From JAVVHE01 sp032249695 (GTDB taxonomy: Bacteria; Pseudomonadota; Alphaproteobacteria; Sphingomonadales; Sphingomonadaceae): a DNA stretch of 64,000 bases. Below, piece after piece: positions 8,089 to 16,773 of the stretch; position 1 is the stretch's first letter; every line of letters begins with the position of its first letter. Below the pieces are notes generated by a model. The model ran no database searches. It was not told where the DNA came from and saw only the letters and a list, made by a program, of their open reading frames with translations. Where the stretch lies: contig JAVVHE010000011.1 in assembly GCA_032249695.1 (NCBI GenBank), positions 35,143-99,142 on the forward strand, given 5' to 3'. The position numbers and the translations under genes are program-made.

Positions 8089-8313
8089 CTATTTCACGAG
8101 ATAGGGCAGAAGCCCGATATGGCGCGCGCGCTTGATCGCCTGCGCCAGCTCGCGCTGCTTGCGCGCGCTGACCGCGGTGATGCGGCTCGGAACGATCTTG
8201 CCGCGCTCCGACACGAAGCCTTGCAGCAGGCGGACGTCCTTGTAATCGATCTTGGGCGCGTCCTTCGCCGCGAACGGGCAGGACTTGCGGCGCCGGAAAA
8301 ATGCGCGGGCCAT
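8089..8313 (-). CDS. rpsR: 30S ribosomal protein S18
   Basis: 74-residue S18, partner of S6 on the small-subunit platform. It has the typical FFRRRKSCPF start, IDYKDVRLLQGFVSERGKIVPSR core and the basic RKQRELAQAIKRARHIGLLPY end. Its ATG overlaps the rpsF stop as TAATG, which supports coupled translation of S6 and S18, which also form a heterodimer. Confidence 0.98.
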   Translation of the reverse strand: MARAFFRRRKSCPFAAKDAPKIDYKDVRLLQGFVSERGKIVPSRITAVSARKQRELAQAIKRARHIGLLPYLVK

Positions 8314-8744
8314 TACAGCGCCTCCTCAGATGCGCGCGGCGCGCGGTCGCCACGGTCACGCCGAGGGCCGCCCTCGCGGCCGCCGCCCTCGCCGCCCTCG
8401 CGGTCGCGCCGCTCGCGATCGCGGTCGCGGCGCATCATCGCCGACGGGCCGTCCTCCAGCTCGTCGACACGGATCGTCAGGAAGCGCAGGACGTCCTCGC
8501 TGAGGTTCACCTGCCGCTCAAGCTCGGCGATCGCCGCGGCGGGCGCCTCGGCCGCGAGCAGAACATAATGCGCCTTGCGGTTCTTCGCGATGCGATAGGC
8601 GATGGAGCGCAGGCCCCAGAACTCGGTCTTGGCGACCCGGCCGCCCGCCTCGTCGATGATCTTCGAAAAGCCTTCCGCCAGCGTCTCAACCTGGGCCTGT
8701 GCCAGATCCTGCCGCGCCAGGAAGACATGCTCGTAACACGGCAT
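8313..8744 (-). CDS. rpsF: 30S ribosomal protein S6 with charged C-terminal tail
   Basis: 143-residue S6. Residues 1-100 form the ferredoxin-like S6 fold (MPCYEHVFLARQDLA start and YRIAKNRKAHYVLL core strand). After about residue 105 there is a low-complexity tail alternating Arg, Asp, Glu and Gly (RRDRDRERRDREGGEGG), followed by EEAL. Such tails are common in alphaproteobacterial S6. I chose the ATG at 8744 because MPCYEHV is the family N-terminus and an AGGAG lies upstream; the longer in-frame start at 8810 adds non-homologous sequence. First gene of the operon. Confidence 0.97.
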   Translation of the reverse strand: MPCYEHVFLARQDLAQAQVETLAEGFSKIIDEAGGRVAKTEFWGLRSIAYRIAKNRKAHYVLLAAEAPAAAIAELERQVNLSEDVLRFLTIRVDELEDGPSAMMRRDRDRERRDREGGEGGGREGGPRRDRGDRAPRASEEAL

Positions 8745-8816
8745 GTGCCCGTCACTCCTGTGCCGATCGCTGACGGCGCCCGATGCGCCGCCCCTCCGGC
8801 TGTCGTTCAAATGAAA

Positions 8817-8842
8817 CGGCGAGGCCGAAGACGGCCCCGCCG
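8817..8842 (-). terminator. Hairpin with T-rich tail after the 8886 gene
   Basis: A 10-bp stem with one mismatch (CGGCGAGGCC at 8817-8826 against GGCCCCGCCG at 8833-8842) and a 6-nt loop. On the minus strand the stem is followed by TTTCATTT, a fair rho-independent tail. It ends the upstream 8886-9986 transcript before rpsF, which therefore needs its own promoter in 8745-8816. Confidence 0.6.
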
Positions 8843-8885
8843 GTAATCACCTTATGCCGTTTGTACCCGCTGCGCGCAAGCCCCG

Positions 8886-9986
8886 TCAGGCGCGGCGGGT
8901 CTGCGCGTAGAGCGCCCAGAGCTCGGCCACGTCCTTGAACGCGCTCTTGTCGGAAACCGCGTTCAGCATCCGCAGCGCGGCCGCGGCATTGCCGGCGCGG
9001 ATCAGCGCGATGCCGCCCAGCACGCGCGCCTGATCGGTATCGGGCCCGTTCGCGCCCGCGATTCGGCCGTAAAGCTCTGCCGCTTGGGGGAAATTGCCCG
9101 CTCCATAGGCTGCGTTTGCCGCCTGGATCGGCCCCTTGCCGACCGCAGCCTGCGCCTCACGGGCCTTCGCCTCCGAGACCTGGACGAGCCGCGCGATCAT
9201 CGGATCGCCCTTGTTAACGACGTTTGCGCCCGCAGCCTCGTCGATCGCGCGCGCACCGGCGCCGGGCACGCCCGAGAGCACGGCGAACTTGGTGAAATCC
9301 TGCACGTCCTCGGACGTCGTCAGATTGCCGGTCTGGCGCAACAGCTCATAGACCGCAAACTTGGCGCCGGTGCCCATATTCTGCTGCTTCAGGCCGATCA
9401 GCAGTATTTTCCAGTTGTTGGGACTCGGGTCCGCCTTGATCAGCTGGCGGATCGTCTGAAGATAGCCGACACGGTCGGTCTTGTACTGGATACTCGCAAG
9501 GTTTCCCAGCCATTCGGGTCGCGGGTTCGATTTGATCAGCCGCTTGTAGACGTCCGCCGCAGCCTGCGGGTTGTTCAACTTGAGGTAGGACTGGGCCATC
9601 ACGACCTCCATGTCCTGCCCGCCCGCGCGCTTCGCGAGCTCGATCGCTTTCTGATACTGTCCGGCACGGTAGTAATAGGGCGCCAGCTGGCGCGGGCCTG
9701 CGCCGACCTGTTCAAGCTCGCGCGCCGCGGCGAGCCACTGGCCGCCGCGCGTATAGACGTAGGCCGCAGTCTGGCTGACCTTGGTGCGCTCGGTCGGGTT
9801 TTTCGCGGCCGCGCGCGCTGCGTTCACCTGCTGGATCGCCGCCGCGGTATTCCCGCCGTTCGCCAGCGCGACAGCCTTTTTGATCGGGTTGCCGACCGCC
9901 GGGCCGACGGACTGGGCGGCAGCAGGCGCGACCGCCGCGCACCCAAGCGCCAACGCGATCGTGCCGGATTTCAGCAGTGAAGTCAT
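8886..9986 (-). CDS. Exported TPR-like repeat protein
   Basis: 366-residue protein of unknown function. Residues 1-26 are a clear signal peptide ending APAAAQS. The rest is almost entirely paired helices of TPR/Sel1 character (for example YRAGQYQKAIELAKRAGGQD and LKLNNPQAAADVYKRLIKS), Ala-rich throughout, so it is probably a periplasmic solenoid that binds another protein. I chose ATG 9986 because it puts the signal peptide at the N-terminus; earlier in-frame starts (10004, 10091) exist. It is divergent from fabD with 154 bp between. Confidence 0.78.
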   Translation of the reverse strand: MTSLLKSGTIALALGCAAVAPAAAQSVGPAVGNPIKKAVALANGGNTAAAIQQVNAARAAAKNPTERTKVSQTAAYVYTRGGQWLAAARELEQVGAGPRQLAPYYYRAGQYQKAIELAKRAGGQDMEVVMAQSYLKLNNPQAAADVYKRLIKSNPRPEWLGNLASIQYKTDRVGYLQTIRQLIKADPSPNNWKILLIGLKQQNMGTGAKFAVYELLRQTGNLTTSEDVQDFTKFAVLSGVPGAGARAIDEAAGANVVNKGDPMIARLVQVSEAKAREAQAAVGKGPIQAANAAYGAGNFPQAAELYGRIAGANGPDTDQARVLGGIALIRAGNAAAALRMLNAVSDKSAFKDVAELWALYAQTRRA

Positions 9987-10140
9987 ATGCGATTGATCCC
10001 TCATGATCCTTGGTCCGCGACCTTGTTGCATCGGGGCTCTGGCGGGCGCGTGAACGGTCGCCACAATGAAGGCAAGCCCTTTCGCGCGCAACGGCGGGTG
10101 TTGCCTTGCCGCCCGCGCGTCCTCTAGGCGCGGCCCCCTG

Positions 10141-11079
10141 ATGACGACGGCATTTCTCTTTCCCGGTCAGGGCAGCCAGGCGGTCGGCATGGGCATGGCG
10201 CTGGCGGAAGCGAGCGTGGCCGCGCGCGAGGTGTTGCAGGAGGTGGACGACGCGCTCGGTCACCATCTCAGTCGCCTGATGCGCGATGGGCCGGAGGACG
10301 AGCTCACTCTGACCGCCAATGCGCAGCCCGCGATCATGGCGGTGAGCATGGCGGTCACGCGCATCCTGGAACGCGAGGCGGGGGTGCGGATCGCGCAGGC
10401 CGCGTTCGTGGCAGGCCATAGTCTCGGCGAATATTCGGCGTTGTGCGCGGCAGGCTCGCTGCCGATCGCCGAAACCGCGCGGCTGCTGCGGCGGCGCGGC
10501 GAGGCGATGCAGGCCGCGGTGCCGCCCGGAGTTGGAGCGATGGCTGCCGTGATCGGGCTGGATTTCGCAGCGGTCGAAGCGATCGTGGCCGAAGCGGCGC
10601 AGGGCGAGGTGGTGGCTGCCGCCAATGACAATGCGCCGGGGCAGGTCGTCGTTTCGGGGCACGCCGCGGCGGTCGAGCGCGCCTGTGCGCTGGCGCGCAT
10701 GCGGGGGGCGCGACACGCGCTGCCGCTCGCGGTGTCGGCGCCGTTCCACTGCGCGCTGATGGCACCCGCCGCCGACGCGATGGCGATGGCGCTTGCCGAA
10801 GCGCGTCTGGCGGGGCCTCTCGTGCCGGTGGTTGCGAACGTAACCGCCGCGCTCGTCACCGATCCGGCCGAAATCCGTGAGTTGCTCGTGCAGCAGGTGA
10901 CGGGCCGGGTTCGCTGGCGCGAAAGCATCGGCTGGATGGCGAGCGACGGCGGCGTGACGCGCTTCGTGGAGCTGGGCGGCAAGGTCGTCGGCCCGCTGGT
11001 CAAGCGCATCGCCCGCGACGCGCGCTCCGACAGCATCACCACGATGGCGGAGATCGAGGCGCTGGCGGCGTCGCTGTAA
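10141..11079 (+). CDS. fabD: Malonyl-CoA:ACP transacylase
   Basis: Transfers malonyl from CoA to acyl carrier protein at the start of fatty acid elongation, in the cytosol. 312 residues. Visible: FPGQGSQAVGMG at residues 7-18 (oxyanion loop), catalytic Ser94 in GHSLGEYSA, and catalytic His203 in SAPFHCALM. The start is ATG at 10141; the open frame upstream to 10066 has no family similarity. fabG follows after 10 bp, so the two form an operon. fabF and acpP are found separately at 43546-45051. Confidence 0.96.
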   Translation: MTTAFLFPGQGSQAVGMGMALAEASVAAREVLQEVDDALGHHLSRLMRDGPEDELTLTANAQPAIMAVSMAVTRILEREAGVRIAQAAFVAGHSLGEYSALCAAGSLPIAETARLLRRRGEAMQAAVPPGVGAMAAVIGLDFAAVEAIVAEAAQGEVVAAANDNAPGQVVVSGHAAAVERACALARMRGARHALPLAVSAPFHCALMAPAADAMAMALAEARLAGPLVPVVANVTAALVTDPAEIRELLVQQVTGRVRWRESIGWMASDGGVTRFVELGGKVVGPLVKRIARDARSDSITTMAEIEALAASL

Positions 11080-11089
11080 GGGGAGTTCG

Positions 11090-11821
11090 ATGTTCGATCT
11101 CACAGGCAAGACGGCGCTGGTGACGGGCGCGAGCGGCGGCATCGGCGGCGCGGTCGCGCGTGCGCTCGCAGCGCAGGGCGCGCGTGTCGGCTGCCACGGC
11201 TCTAACGAGGCGCGTGTCGCCGACGTCGTTGCCGCGACCGGCGGCGTCGCGCTCGCCGCCGACCTCGCCGACGGAGCGCAGGCCGACGCACTTGTGCCGC
11301 GCGCGGTCGAGGCGCTGGGACGGCTCGACATTCTGATCCACAACGCCGGAATCACGCGCGACAATCTCGCCATGCGGATGAAGGATGACGAGTTCGCCGA
11401 CGTCATCCTCGTCAATCTGGAGGCGGGGTTTCGCCTCGCGCGCGCGGCGCTGAAACCGATGCTGAAGGCGCGCGCGGGCCGCATCATGTTCGTGACGAGC
11501 GTCGTTGGCCACACCGGCAATCCCGGCCAGGCGAATTATGCAGCGTCGAAAGGCGCGCTGACCGCGATGGCGAAGGCGCTGGCGGCCGAGGTCGCGGCGC
11601 GCTCGGTGACGGTCAACTGCATCGCGCCGGGCTTCATCGCCTCGCCGATGACCGACGCGCTGAACGAGGGTCAGCGCGGCGCCATCCTGTCGCGCATTCC
11701 AGCCGGGCGGCTGGGCGACGGCGGCGACGTCGCTGCGGCTGCGGTCTATCTGGCAAGCGACGAGGCGGGTTACGTGACCGGCCAGACCATTCATGTGAAC
11801 GGCGGCATGGCGATGATCTAG
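11090..11821 (+). CDS. fabG: 3-oxoacyl-ACP reductase
   Basis: NADPH-dependent short-chain dehydrogenase of fatty acid synthesis, 243 residues. The Rossmann motif is TGASGGIGG near residue 13, NNAG-type motif HNAGITRDN near 84, catalytic Ser137, Tyr150 and Lys154 (NYAASKGAL), and the family C-terminus TGQTIHVNGGMAMI. A GGGGAG ribosome-binding stretch precedes the ATG. It is directly downstream of fabD, which supports the FabG assignment over other SDR enzymes. Confidence 0.94.
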   Translation: MFDLTGKTALVTGASGGIGGAVARALAAQGARVGCHGSNEARVADVVAATGGVALAADLADGAQADALVPRAVEALGRLDILIHNAGITRDNLAMRMKDDEFADVILVNLEAGFRLARAALKPMLKARAGRIMFVTSVVGHTGNPGQANYAASKGALTAMAKALAAEVAARSVTVNCIAPGFIASPMTDALNEGQRGAILSRIPAGRLGDGGDVAAAAVYLASDEAGYVTGQTIHVNGGMAMI

Positions 11822-11849
11822 GCGTCTCCCGTCCGAGCGGGGGAACGCC
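11821..11849. terminator. Hairpin between convergent fabG and TonB receptor gene
   Basis: GGCGT (11821-11825) pairs with ACGCC (11845-11849), and inside it CCCG (11828-11831) with CGGG (11838-11841). It starts on the last base of the fabG stop and has no T-tract, so it is only a candidate. Confidence 0.35.
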
Positions 11850-11907
11850 ACGGCCGCGATCGACGGCTTGGTCGGCCCTATCGGTCGCGGTGCCGGAACG
11901 GCCGGCG

Positions 11908-13962
11908 CTAGCGGCCGAGCGACACGCCCAGCCACAAGGTGCGCGGCGAGCCGAGATCGAGCACGCCGGATCCGCTGACGCCCGAGACGACGCGCTCGTC
12001 CCACAGATTTTCCGCCCGCGCGATCAGGCGGACGCCCGGGCGCAGCGCGACCGCGGCATAGCCGTCGAGCGTGGTCGCCGCGGGCAGGCGACGCGAGTTG
12101 AGGTCGTCCTCAAACTGGTTATCGACATAGCGCAGCGTCAGCGACAGCTCGGCGCAGGTCAGGCGCGCCGCAGCCGTGGCCGATAGCTGGTGCTGCGGCG
12201 TCTGGGCCGGGCGCAAGCCGTTCAGCTGCGCTGCGTCGCCGCGCGCTTCCACATGCGAATCGGCAAAGGCGTAAGACGCCTTCAGCTCGATCGGGCCGCG
12301 GCGGGCGGCAGCGCTCAGCTCGAGACCGATTGCCTCGATCGCGTCGATATTGCTGCGCAGGCGGAACACGCCGCCTGCCGCGACCGCGCCCACCTGCGGG
12401 AACAGCCCCGGCCCTTCGCCGGCGGTGATACTGACGACGGCGTTCTGCAGCCGGTTGTAATAGCCCGTCGCGCTCAAGCGCCAGCCGGGAAGCGGGCGAT
12501 AGTCGAGGCCAGCCTCGCCGCCGTAGAGCCGCTCATTCTTCAAAAGCGCGTTCGCAGCGGTCGCGTCCGAACCGACGCGGAACGGCCGGTACAGCTCGGA
12601 CAAGGTCGGCTGCCGCCAGCCGCTATAGCCCGCCGCGCGCACGCCGAGCGCCGGGTTCAACCGATAGCGCGCGCCGATGCGGCCCGACGGCTCGACGCCC
12701 GATCGATCGGGAAAGGTCAGCAGCTGCGTGTCCGCACCCGCGATCTCGCGTTCTACCAGGCTGCCGCCCGTGATCGTCCAGCGATCCACCCGCACGCCGC
12801 CGGTCAGCGTCAGCGGGCCGCTCGTCCAGTCCTCCTCTACAAACGCGCCCAGCGTCGTTTCCAGCCCGCCCGCGCGTCGCACGCGCGTCGGCTCGCCCGC
12901 GACAAAGCGGAACAGCTCGTTGACGCGCCCGGCGGCGTAGCGCCCGTCGATCCCGATCCGCAGCGTGTGGCCTGCGCCGACTGGCGGCCGCACCTCCAGC
13001 TTGCCGCCAGCGCCGACCGCCGGAGTCTTGAACTGATCGAGCGTCAGCGCCGCGCTGCTCCGATGATCGCTGACCGAGACGAACCCGCTGCGGAAATTGC
13101 GCAGCTGCGCATAGCCGATCAGGTCGACCGCCCACGGTCCCCGGCTCACCAGCCGCAGACTCGCGTCGACGCCCGAAGAGCTGCTGCGCGTGCCCTCGAT
13201 GCCGCGCAACCGCCGGTCATCGAACAGCAGCACGCGCGTCTGCAACTCGCGCTGCTCGCCCGCCGGGATGACGCCGCGCAGCGCTGCCGACCAGCTTTCA
13301 TAGCGCGCCGGGATATCCACCGGCCCGCGCTGGTCGCCCGGCACGAGCACATATCCGTCGCCGCGGTCATAGCGGCCATCGAGCGTCACCAGCGCGCCAT
13401 CCGGCCGAACCGCGATGCCCGCCGCGGTATCGACGCTGCCCCGCTCCCCGCCCAGCGCGCGGAGATACGCGGGCTGCGCATCGGCGGCGCCCGTGCTCTC
13501 CAGCTCGATGACGCCGGAGACCGCGCCCGCGCCGAACGCGCCGGTCCCGCCGCCGCGCGTGACGCGGGCATAGGCCAGCCGCTCGGGCGACAGCGCCGGG
13601 AACGGCACGTAGCCCGCGAACGGATCGGCGACGGGAGCGCCGTCGAGCAGCACCAGTGCGCGACTGGCAGCGCTGCCGCCGATCCCGCGCAGCGTCACGC
13701 CCTGCGAGGTGGGGTTCGCGGCTGTGGAGTTGCTCCGGCGGAACTGCTGGAACCCGGCGATATCGCGCAGCCCGTCCTCCAGCCGCCCCGACGCGCTCGC
13801 CTGCAAGCGGTCCCGGTCGATCAGCTCGGTGTCATAGGCTGCTGCGCCCGGAGGTTGCGCCAGCGCGCGGCCCGTCACCGTCACATCGGGCAGCGTCTCG
13901 GCCGCGGCAACGGCGGGCTCGCCGCCCGCGGCAGCCAGAAGGAGGAGGAGGGGCGCGACCAT
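11908..13962 (-). CDS. TonB-dependent outer membrane receptor
   Basis: 684-residue outer-membrane active transporter. Residues 1-23 form a signal peptide; the TonB box region is LPDVTVTGRA. The plug domain spans about 40-150 (GVTLRGIGGSAASRALVLLDG and GTGAFGAGAVSGVIELES), then a 22-strand barrel with many short aromatic strands, ending in the typical TLWLGVSLGR with a terminal aromatic-type beta-signal region. The substrate is not evident; overall it resembles BtuB/CirA-type receptors. There is no cobalamin riboswitch in the 89 bp before it. It lies directly downstream, on the same strand, of a flavin monooxygenase and an ATP-grasp gene, so it may import their substrate or a related compound. 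Confidence 0.9.
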   Translation of the reverse strand: MVAPLLLLLAAAGGEPAVAAAETLPDVTVTGRALAQPPGAAAYDTELIDRDRLQASASGRLEDGLRDIAGFQQFRRSNSTAANPTSQGVTLRGIGGSAASRALVLLDGAPVADPFAGYVPFPALSPERLAYARVTRGGGTGAFGAGAVSGVIELESTGAADAQPAYLRALGGERGSVDTAAGIAVRPDGALVTLDGRYDRGDGYVLVPGDQRGPVDIPARYESWSAALRGVIPAGEQRELQTRVLLFDDRRLRGIEGTRSSSSGVDASLRLVSRGPWAVDLIGYAQLRNFRSGFVSVSDHRSSAALTLDQFKTPAVGAGGKLEVRPPVGAGHTLRIGIDGRYAAGRVNELFRFVAGEPTRVRRAGGLETTLGAFVEEDWTSGPLTLTGGVRVDRWTITGGSLVEREIAGADTQLLTFPDRSGVEPSGRIGARYRLNPALGVRAAGYSGWRQPTLSELYRPFRVGSDATAANALLKNERLYGGEAGLDYRPLPGWRLSATGYYNRLQNAVVSITAGEGPGLFPQVGAVAAGGVFRLRSNIDAIEAIGLELSAAARRGPIELKASYAFADSHVEARGDAAQLNGLRPAQTPQHQLSATAAARLTCAELSLTLRYVDNQFEDDLNSRRLPAATTLDGYAAVALRPGVRLIARAENLWDERVVSGVSGSGVLDLGSPRTLWLGVSLGR

Positions 13963-14051
13963 GGGTGTTTGCGCCCTGCGGCAAACGGGGCCGCCGGGCC
14001 GGGCCGGGTTAGACGCGCGCTGCGATGCGTGCAACCGGCGGGCGCGCGCCG

Positions 14052-15095
14052 CTACTCGGCCGCTGCGCCCAGCAGCTCGGCGGGGCGGATGACCTCGCCC
14101 GAAAACCGTTCCATCTCCTCGGCCTGCGGGCTCATCTGCAACAGCAGCAGGTCAAGCCCCGCCGCTTCGAACTCGGCGACGCGGGCACGGATCGCGTCCG
14201 CCGTGCCGATGAGGCCGGGGCGCAGCCCGCGATTGGACACCGAATATTCGCGGATCTTCAGCTCGCGCTCCAGCTGCGTGCCCTGCAGCCACTGGTCGAA
14301 ATTGCCGAAGCCAGGCGGCGGCTTGTCGCCCATGTCGGTGATGCGCGACACCTCGGCGTCGGCCTCGCGCTGGCTGTCGCGCACGATCGCATAGGCCGCC
14401 ATGCCGTATTGCATCGGCTGCAGGCCCAGCGCTTCGCGCCGCGCCTTCATGCCGGCGATCTTGTCGGCGATGACCGCTGGCTCGTCGCCGTGCATCACAT
14501 AGGCGTCGCACTGCGCGGCGATCAGCGCCTTCGCCGCCTCGCTCTCGCCGCCGGCGTAGATGATGGGCTTCGGACTCGGTTTGGGCGAGCAGATCGCGCC
14601 TTCGGTGCGATAATAGCGCCCGTTAAAAGTGAAGCGCTCCTCGCTCCACAGCCCGTCGACGACGCGCAGCCACTCGCTGGTGCGCGCATAGCGATGATCG
14701 TGCTCGTCGAACTGGAGGCCGTATTGGCGCGCTTCCTCGGCCCACCAGCTGCTGACGACGTTGAGGCTCAGCCGCCCGCGCGCGACCGCCTGGATATTGG
14801 CCGCAGCCTTCGCGAACAGCGCCGGGTGGTGGAAGCTGGGCCGCACCGCGACCATCAGCTCCAGCCGCTCGGTCACCGCCGCCAGCGCCGCGGCGGTCGA
14901 CCACGCGTCGAGCGCGGGGGCGTCGATGCCCTTCACGTCGTTGAGGTTCAGCTCGGCGACGAGCGTCAGCTCGTAGCCGATCCGCTCGGCGCGCTGGCAC
15001 AGGCGCCGCGTATAGTCCCAGCTCGCCTCCATCCGCTCGTCGGCGACATTGCGCAGCCAGCCGCCGAACACCGGTGCCCAGAACCCGTAGCGCAT
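14052..15095 (-). CDS. LLM-class flavin-dependent monooxygenase (SfnG/SsuD-like)
   Basis: FMNH2-dependent luciferase-like TIM-barrel enzyme, 347 residues. The N-terminus MRYGFWAPVFGGWLRNV, the core LNVVSSWWAEEARQYG and the EHDHRYARTSEWLRVVDGLW stretch match enzymes that oxidise sulfones or alkanesulfonates (SfnG, SsuD). The exact substrate is unknown. The start is ATG at 15095, overlapping the upstream ATP-grasp stop as TGATG, so translation is coupled. A partner flavin reductase is not in the window. The pairing with an ATP-grasp ligase is unusual for a plain sulfur-scavenging enzyme. Confidence 0.85.
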   Translation of the reverse strand: MRYGFWAPVFGGWLRNVADERMEASWDYTRRLCQRAERIGYELTLVAELNLNDVKGIDAPALDAWSTAAALAAVTERLELMVAVRPSFHHPALFAKAAANIQAVARGRLSLNVVSSWWAEEARQYGLQFDEHDHRYARTSEWLRVVDGLWSEERFTFNGRYYRTEGAICSPKPSPKPIIYAGGESEAAKALIAAQCDAYVMHGDEPAVIADKIAGMKARREALGLQPMQYGMAAYAIVRDSQREADAEVSRITDMGDKPPPGFGNFDQWLQGTQLERELKIREYSVSNRGLRPGLIGTADAIRARVAEFEAAGLDLLLLQMSPQAEEMERFSGEVIRPAELLGAAAE

Positions 15096-16024
15096 CACGT
15101 GCTCCTCGCCGCGGCGATCGCGGCTTCCAAATGGTCGACCAGCTGCTCGTGCGGGTCCCAGCCCAGCACTTCGAGCGGCTGGGCCACGAAGTTCGACAGC
15201 GCGTTGATGTCGTAGAACCGTGGGCGTCCGTCGCGATCGTCGATCATCACTTCGATCCCGCCGACGTCCAGCCCCGCGGCTGCCGCGATGCGCTCGGCGG
15301 CCGCGATCAGCTCGGCCGCTGGGTCGGCGCGCGTCATGCGGATCGCGGCCCGGCCGGGCTGGATCATGCACGCGTCGGCCGGGCAGAGGTCGAAGCTGTC
15401 GGCCGGGCTTTCGATGTCGATCGCGTAGAGGAACTTGCCGCCCAGCGTTTCCAGCCGCGTCACCAGCCCACCGCGCGCGGGAACATAGTCCTGCACCAGC
15501 AGCACGCGGTCGACGCTTGCGGGCACGCTGCGGTCCGCGATCGACTGCGCCAGCTCCCCGGCACTGTGATAGCGCGCGATGCCGACGCCCGATCCGCCGA
15601 TATTGGCCTTGACGACCAGCGGGAAGCCGATCGCCTGCGCCGCTTCGGGCAGGTCACGCGCACGGTGGACCACCTCTGTCCGCGGCACGCCGAGGCCAAG
15701 CCCCGCGATCAGCGACAGCTGCCGCGCCTTGGAACGATCGACGGCGATCACGCCCGCGCCGTTCAGCACCCTCGCCCCGCGCGCCGCCCAGTGGGCGAGC
15801 AGACTTTCGGCGTAGAAGATCGGGTGATCGTCGGCGCGAAGGAAGCTCGACATCGCCAACCGGCTGAGGATGACGGGCGCGGGCGGGTCCGATCCGCCCG
15901 GGTCGAAACCGTGGCCCGCGAGCTTCAGCTTCGCGTAGCCGATGCCGCGCCGGTCGAGCACCGAAAACAGCGGCTCGAACCAGGTCGGATGCTCGTAGAG
16001 GATGGCGAGATCGGGCGTGGGCAT
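15095..16024 (-). CDS. ATP-grasp ligase (RimK/glutathione-synthetase-like)
   Basis: 309-residue ATP-grasp protein, expected to form an amide or thioester through an acyl-phosphate. Visible: a pre-ATP-grasp N-terminal domain, ATP-binding VVKANIGGSGVGIARY near the middle, the LLVQDYVPARGG strand, and the metal-binding end RPRFYDINALSNFV with Asp and Asn ligands. The acceptor and donor are unknown. I chose the ATG at 16024; a TTG at 16039 would add five residues. Coupled to the LLM monooxygenase downstream. The family is clear, the product is not. Confidence 0.82.
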   Translation of the reverse strand: MPTPDLAILYEHPTWFEPLFSVLDRRGIGYAKLKLAGHGFDPGGSDPPAPVILSRLAMSSFLRADDHPIFYAESLLAHWAARGARVLNGAGVIAVDRSKARQLSLIAGLGLGVPRTEVVHRARDLPEAAQAIGFPLVVKANIGGSGVGIARYHSAGELAQSIADRSVPASVDRVLLVQDYVPARGGLVTRLETLGGKFLYAIDIESPADSFDLCPADACMIQPGRAAIRMTRADPAAELIAAAERIAAAAGLDVGGIEVMIDDRDGRPRFYDINALSNFVAQPLEVLGWDPHEQLVDHLEAAIAAARST

Positions 16025-16122
16025 CGGCTGGGCGCGCAATCGCTTTCGGGCTCGGCGGGCGCCGTGCGGCGCTCGCGTTTCTGGGCGGTTCGGCCGCGAC
16101 TTCAGGCGGGTTGCAGCGGCGC

Positions 16123-16773
16123 TCAGGCGGCGACGAGCGCGTCCTCGTAGGCGGCCTCGGTCTTCGCGCGCACCTCCTCCGGCGTCGCACCGGGGGCGAG
16201 CTCGATCAGGCGGAACGGCGCGCCGCGCGCGGGCCGCTCGAACACGCCGAGGTCGGTGATGATCACGTCGACGACTCCCGCCCCGGTCAGCGGCAGCGTG
16301 CAGGATTTGCGGAATTTGGGCGTGCCGTCCTTCGCCGTGTGGTCCATCATCACGACGATGCGCTTGACCCCTGCGACGAGGTCCATCGCGCCGCCCATGC
16401 CCTTCACCATCTTGCCGGGGATCATCCAGTTGGCGAGGTCGCCGTTCTCGGCCACCTCCATCGCGCCCAGCACGCTGAGGTCGATATGCCCGCCGCGGAT
16501 CATCGCGAAGCTCATCGCGCTATCGAAATAGCTCGAGCGGTCGAGCTCGGTGATCGTCTGCTTGCCCGCGTTGATGAGGTCGGCGTCCTCCTCGCCCGCA
16601 TAGGGGAACGGCCCCATCCCAAGCATCCCGTTCTCGCTCTGCAGCGTCACGTCGATGCCGGGGGGGATGTGATTCGCCACCAGCGTCGGCATGCCGATGC
16701 CGAGATTGACGTAAAAGCCGTCCTTCAGCTCTCGGGCGGCGCGGGCGGCGCGGTCATCGGGGGTCCAGGGCAT
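16123..16773 (-). CDS. scoB: 3-oxoacid CoA-transferase subunit B
   Basis: Beta subunit of a class I CoA-transferase (succinyl-CoA:3-ketoacid type), 216 residues. The active-site Glu lies in LQSENGMLGMGPFP; NLGIGMPTLVANHIP and GGHIDLSVLGAMEV are family hallmarks. It lets the cell activate acetoacetate. The start is ATG at 16773, giving MPWTPDDRAARAA. Its partner subunit A is not adjacent: it lies about 2 kb away at 18833-19540 on the same strand, with an oppositely oriented transporter between them. Confidence 0.93.
   Translation of the reverse strand: MPWTPDDRAARAARELKDGFYVNLGIGMPTLVANHIPPGIDVTLQSENGMLGMGPFPYAGEEDADLINAGKQTITELDRSSYFDSAMSFAMIRGGHIDLSVLGAMEVAENGDLANWMIPGKMVKGMGGAMDLVAGVKRIVVMMDHTAKDGTPKFRKSCTLPLTGAGVVDVIITDLGVFERPARGAPFRLIELAPGATPEEVRAKTEAAYEDALVAA

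Noticed and set aside
8745..8816. S6:S18 autoregulatory leader before rpsF
   Set aside because: A small CGGCGC hairpin is present, but I cannot match the conserved bulge of the S6:S18 motif with confidence.
13963..14051. Cobalamin riboswitch before the TonB receptor
   Set aside because: Only 89 bp, no B12-box-like conserved segment.
12190..14394. Long plus-strand open frame of over 700 codons
   Set aside because: It is the antisense of the TonB receptor; Arg/Ala/His-rich without domains. High GC opens long shadow frames.
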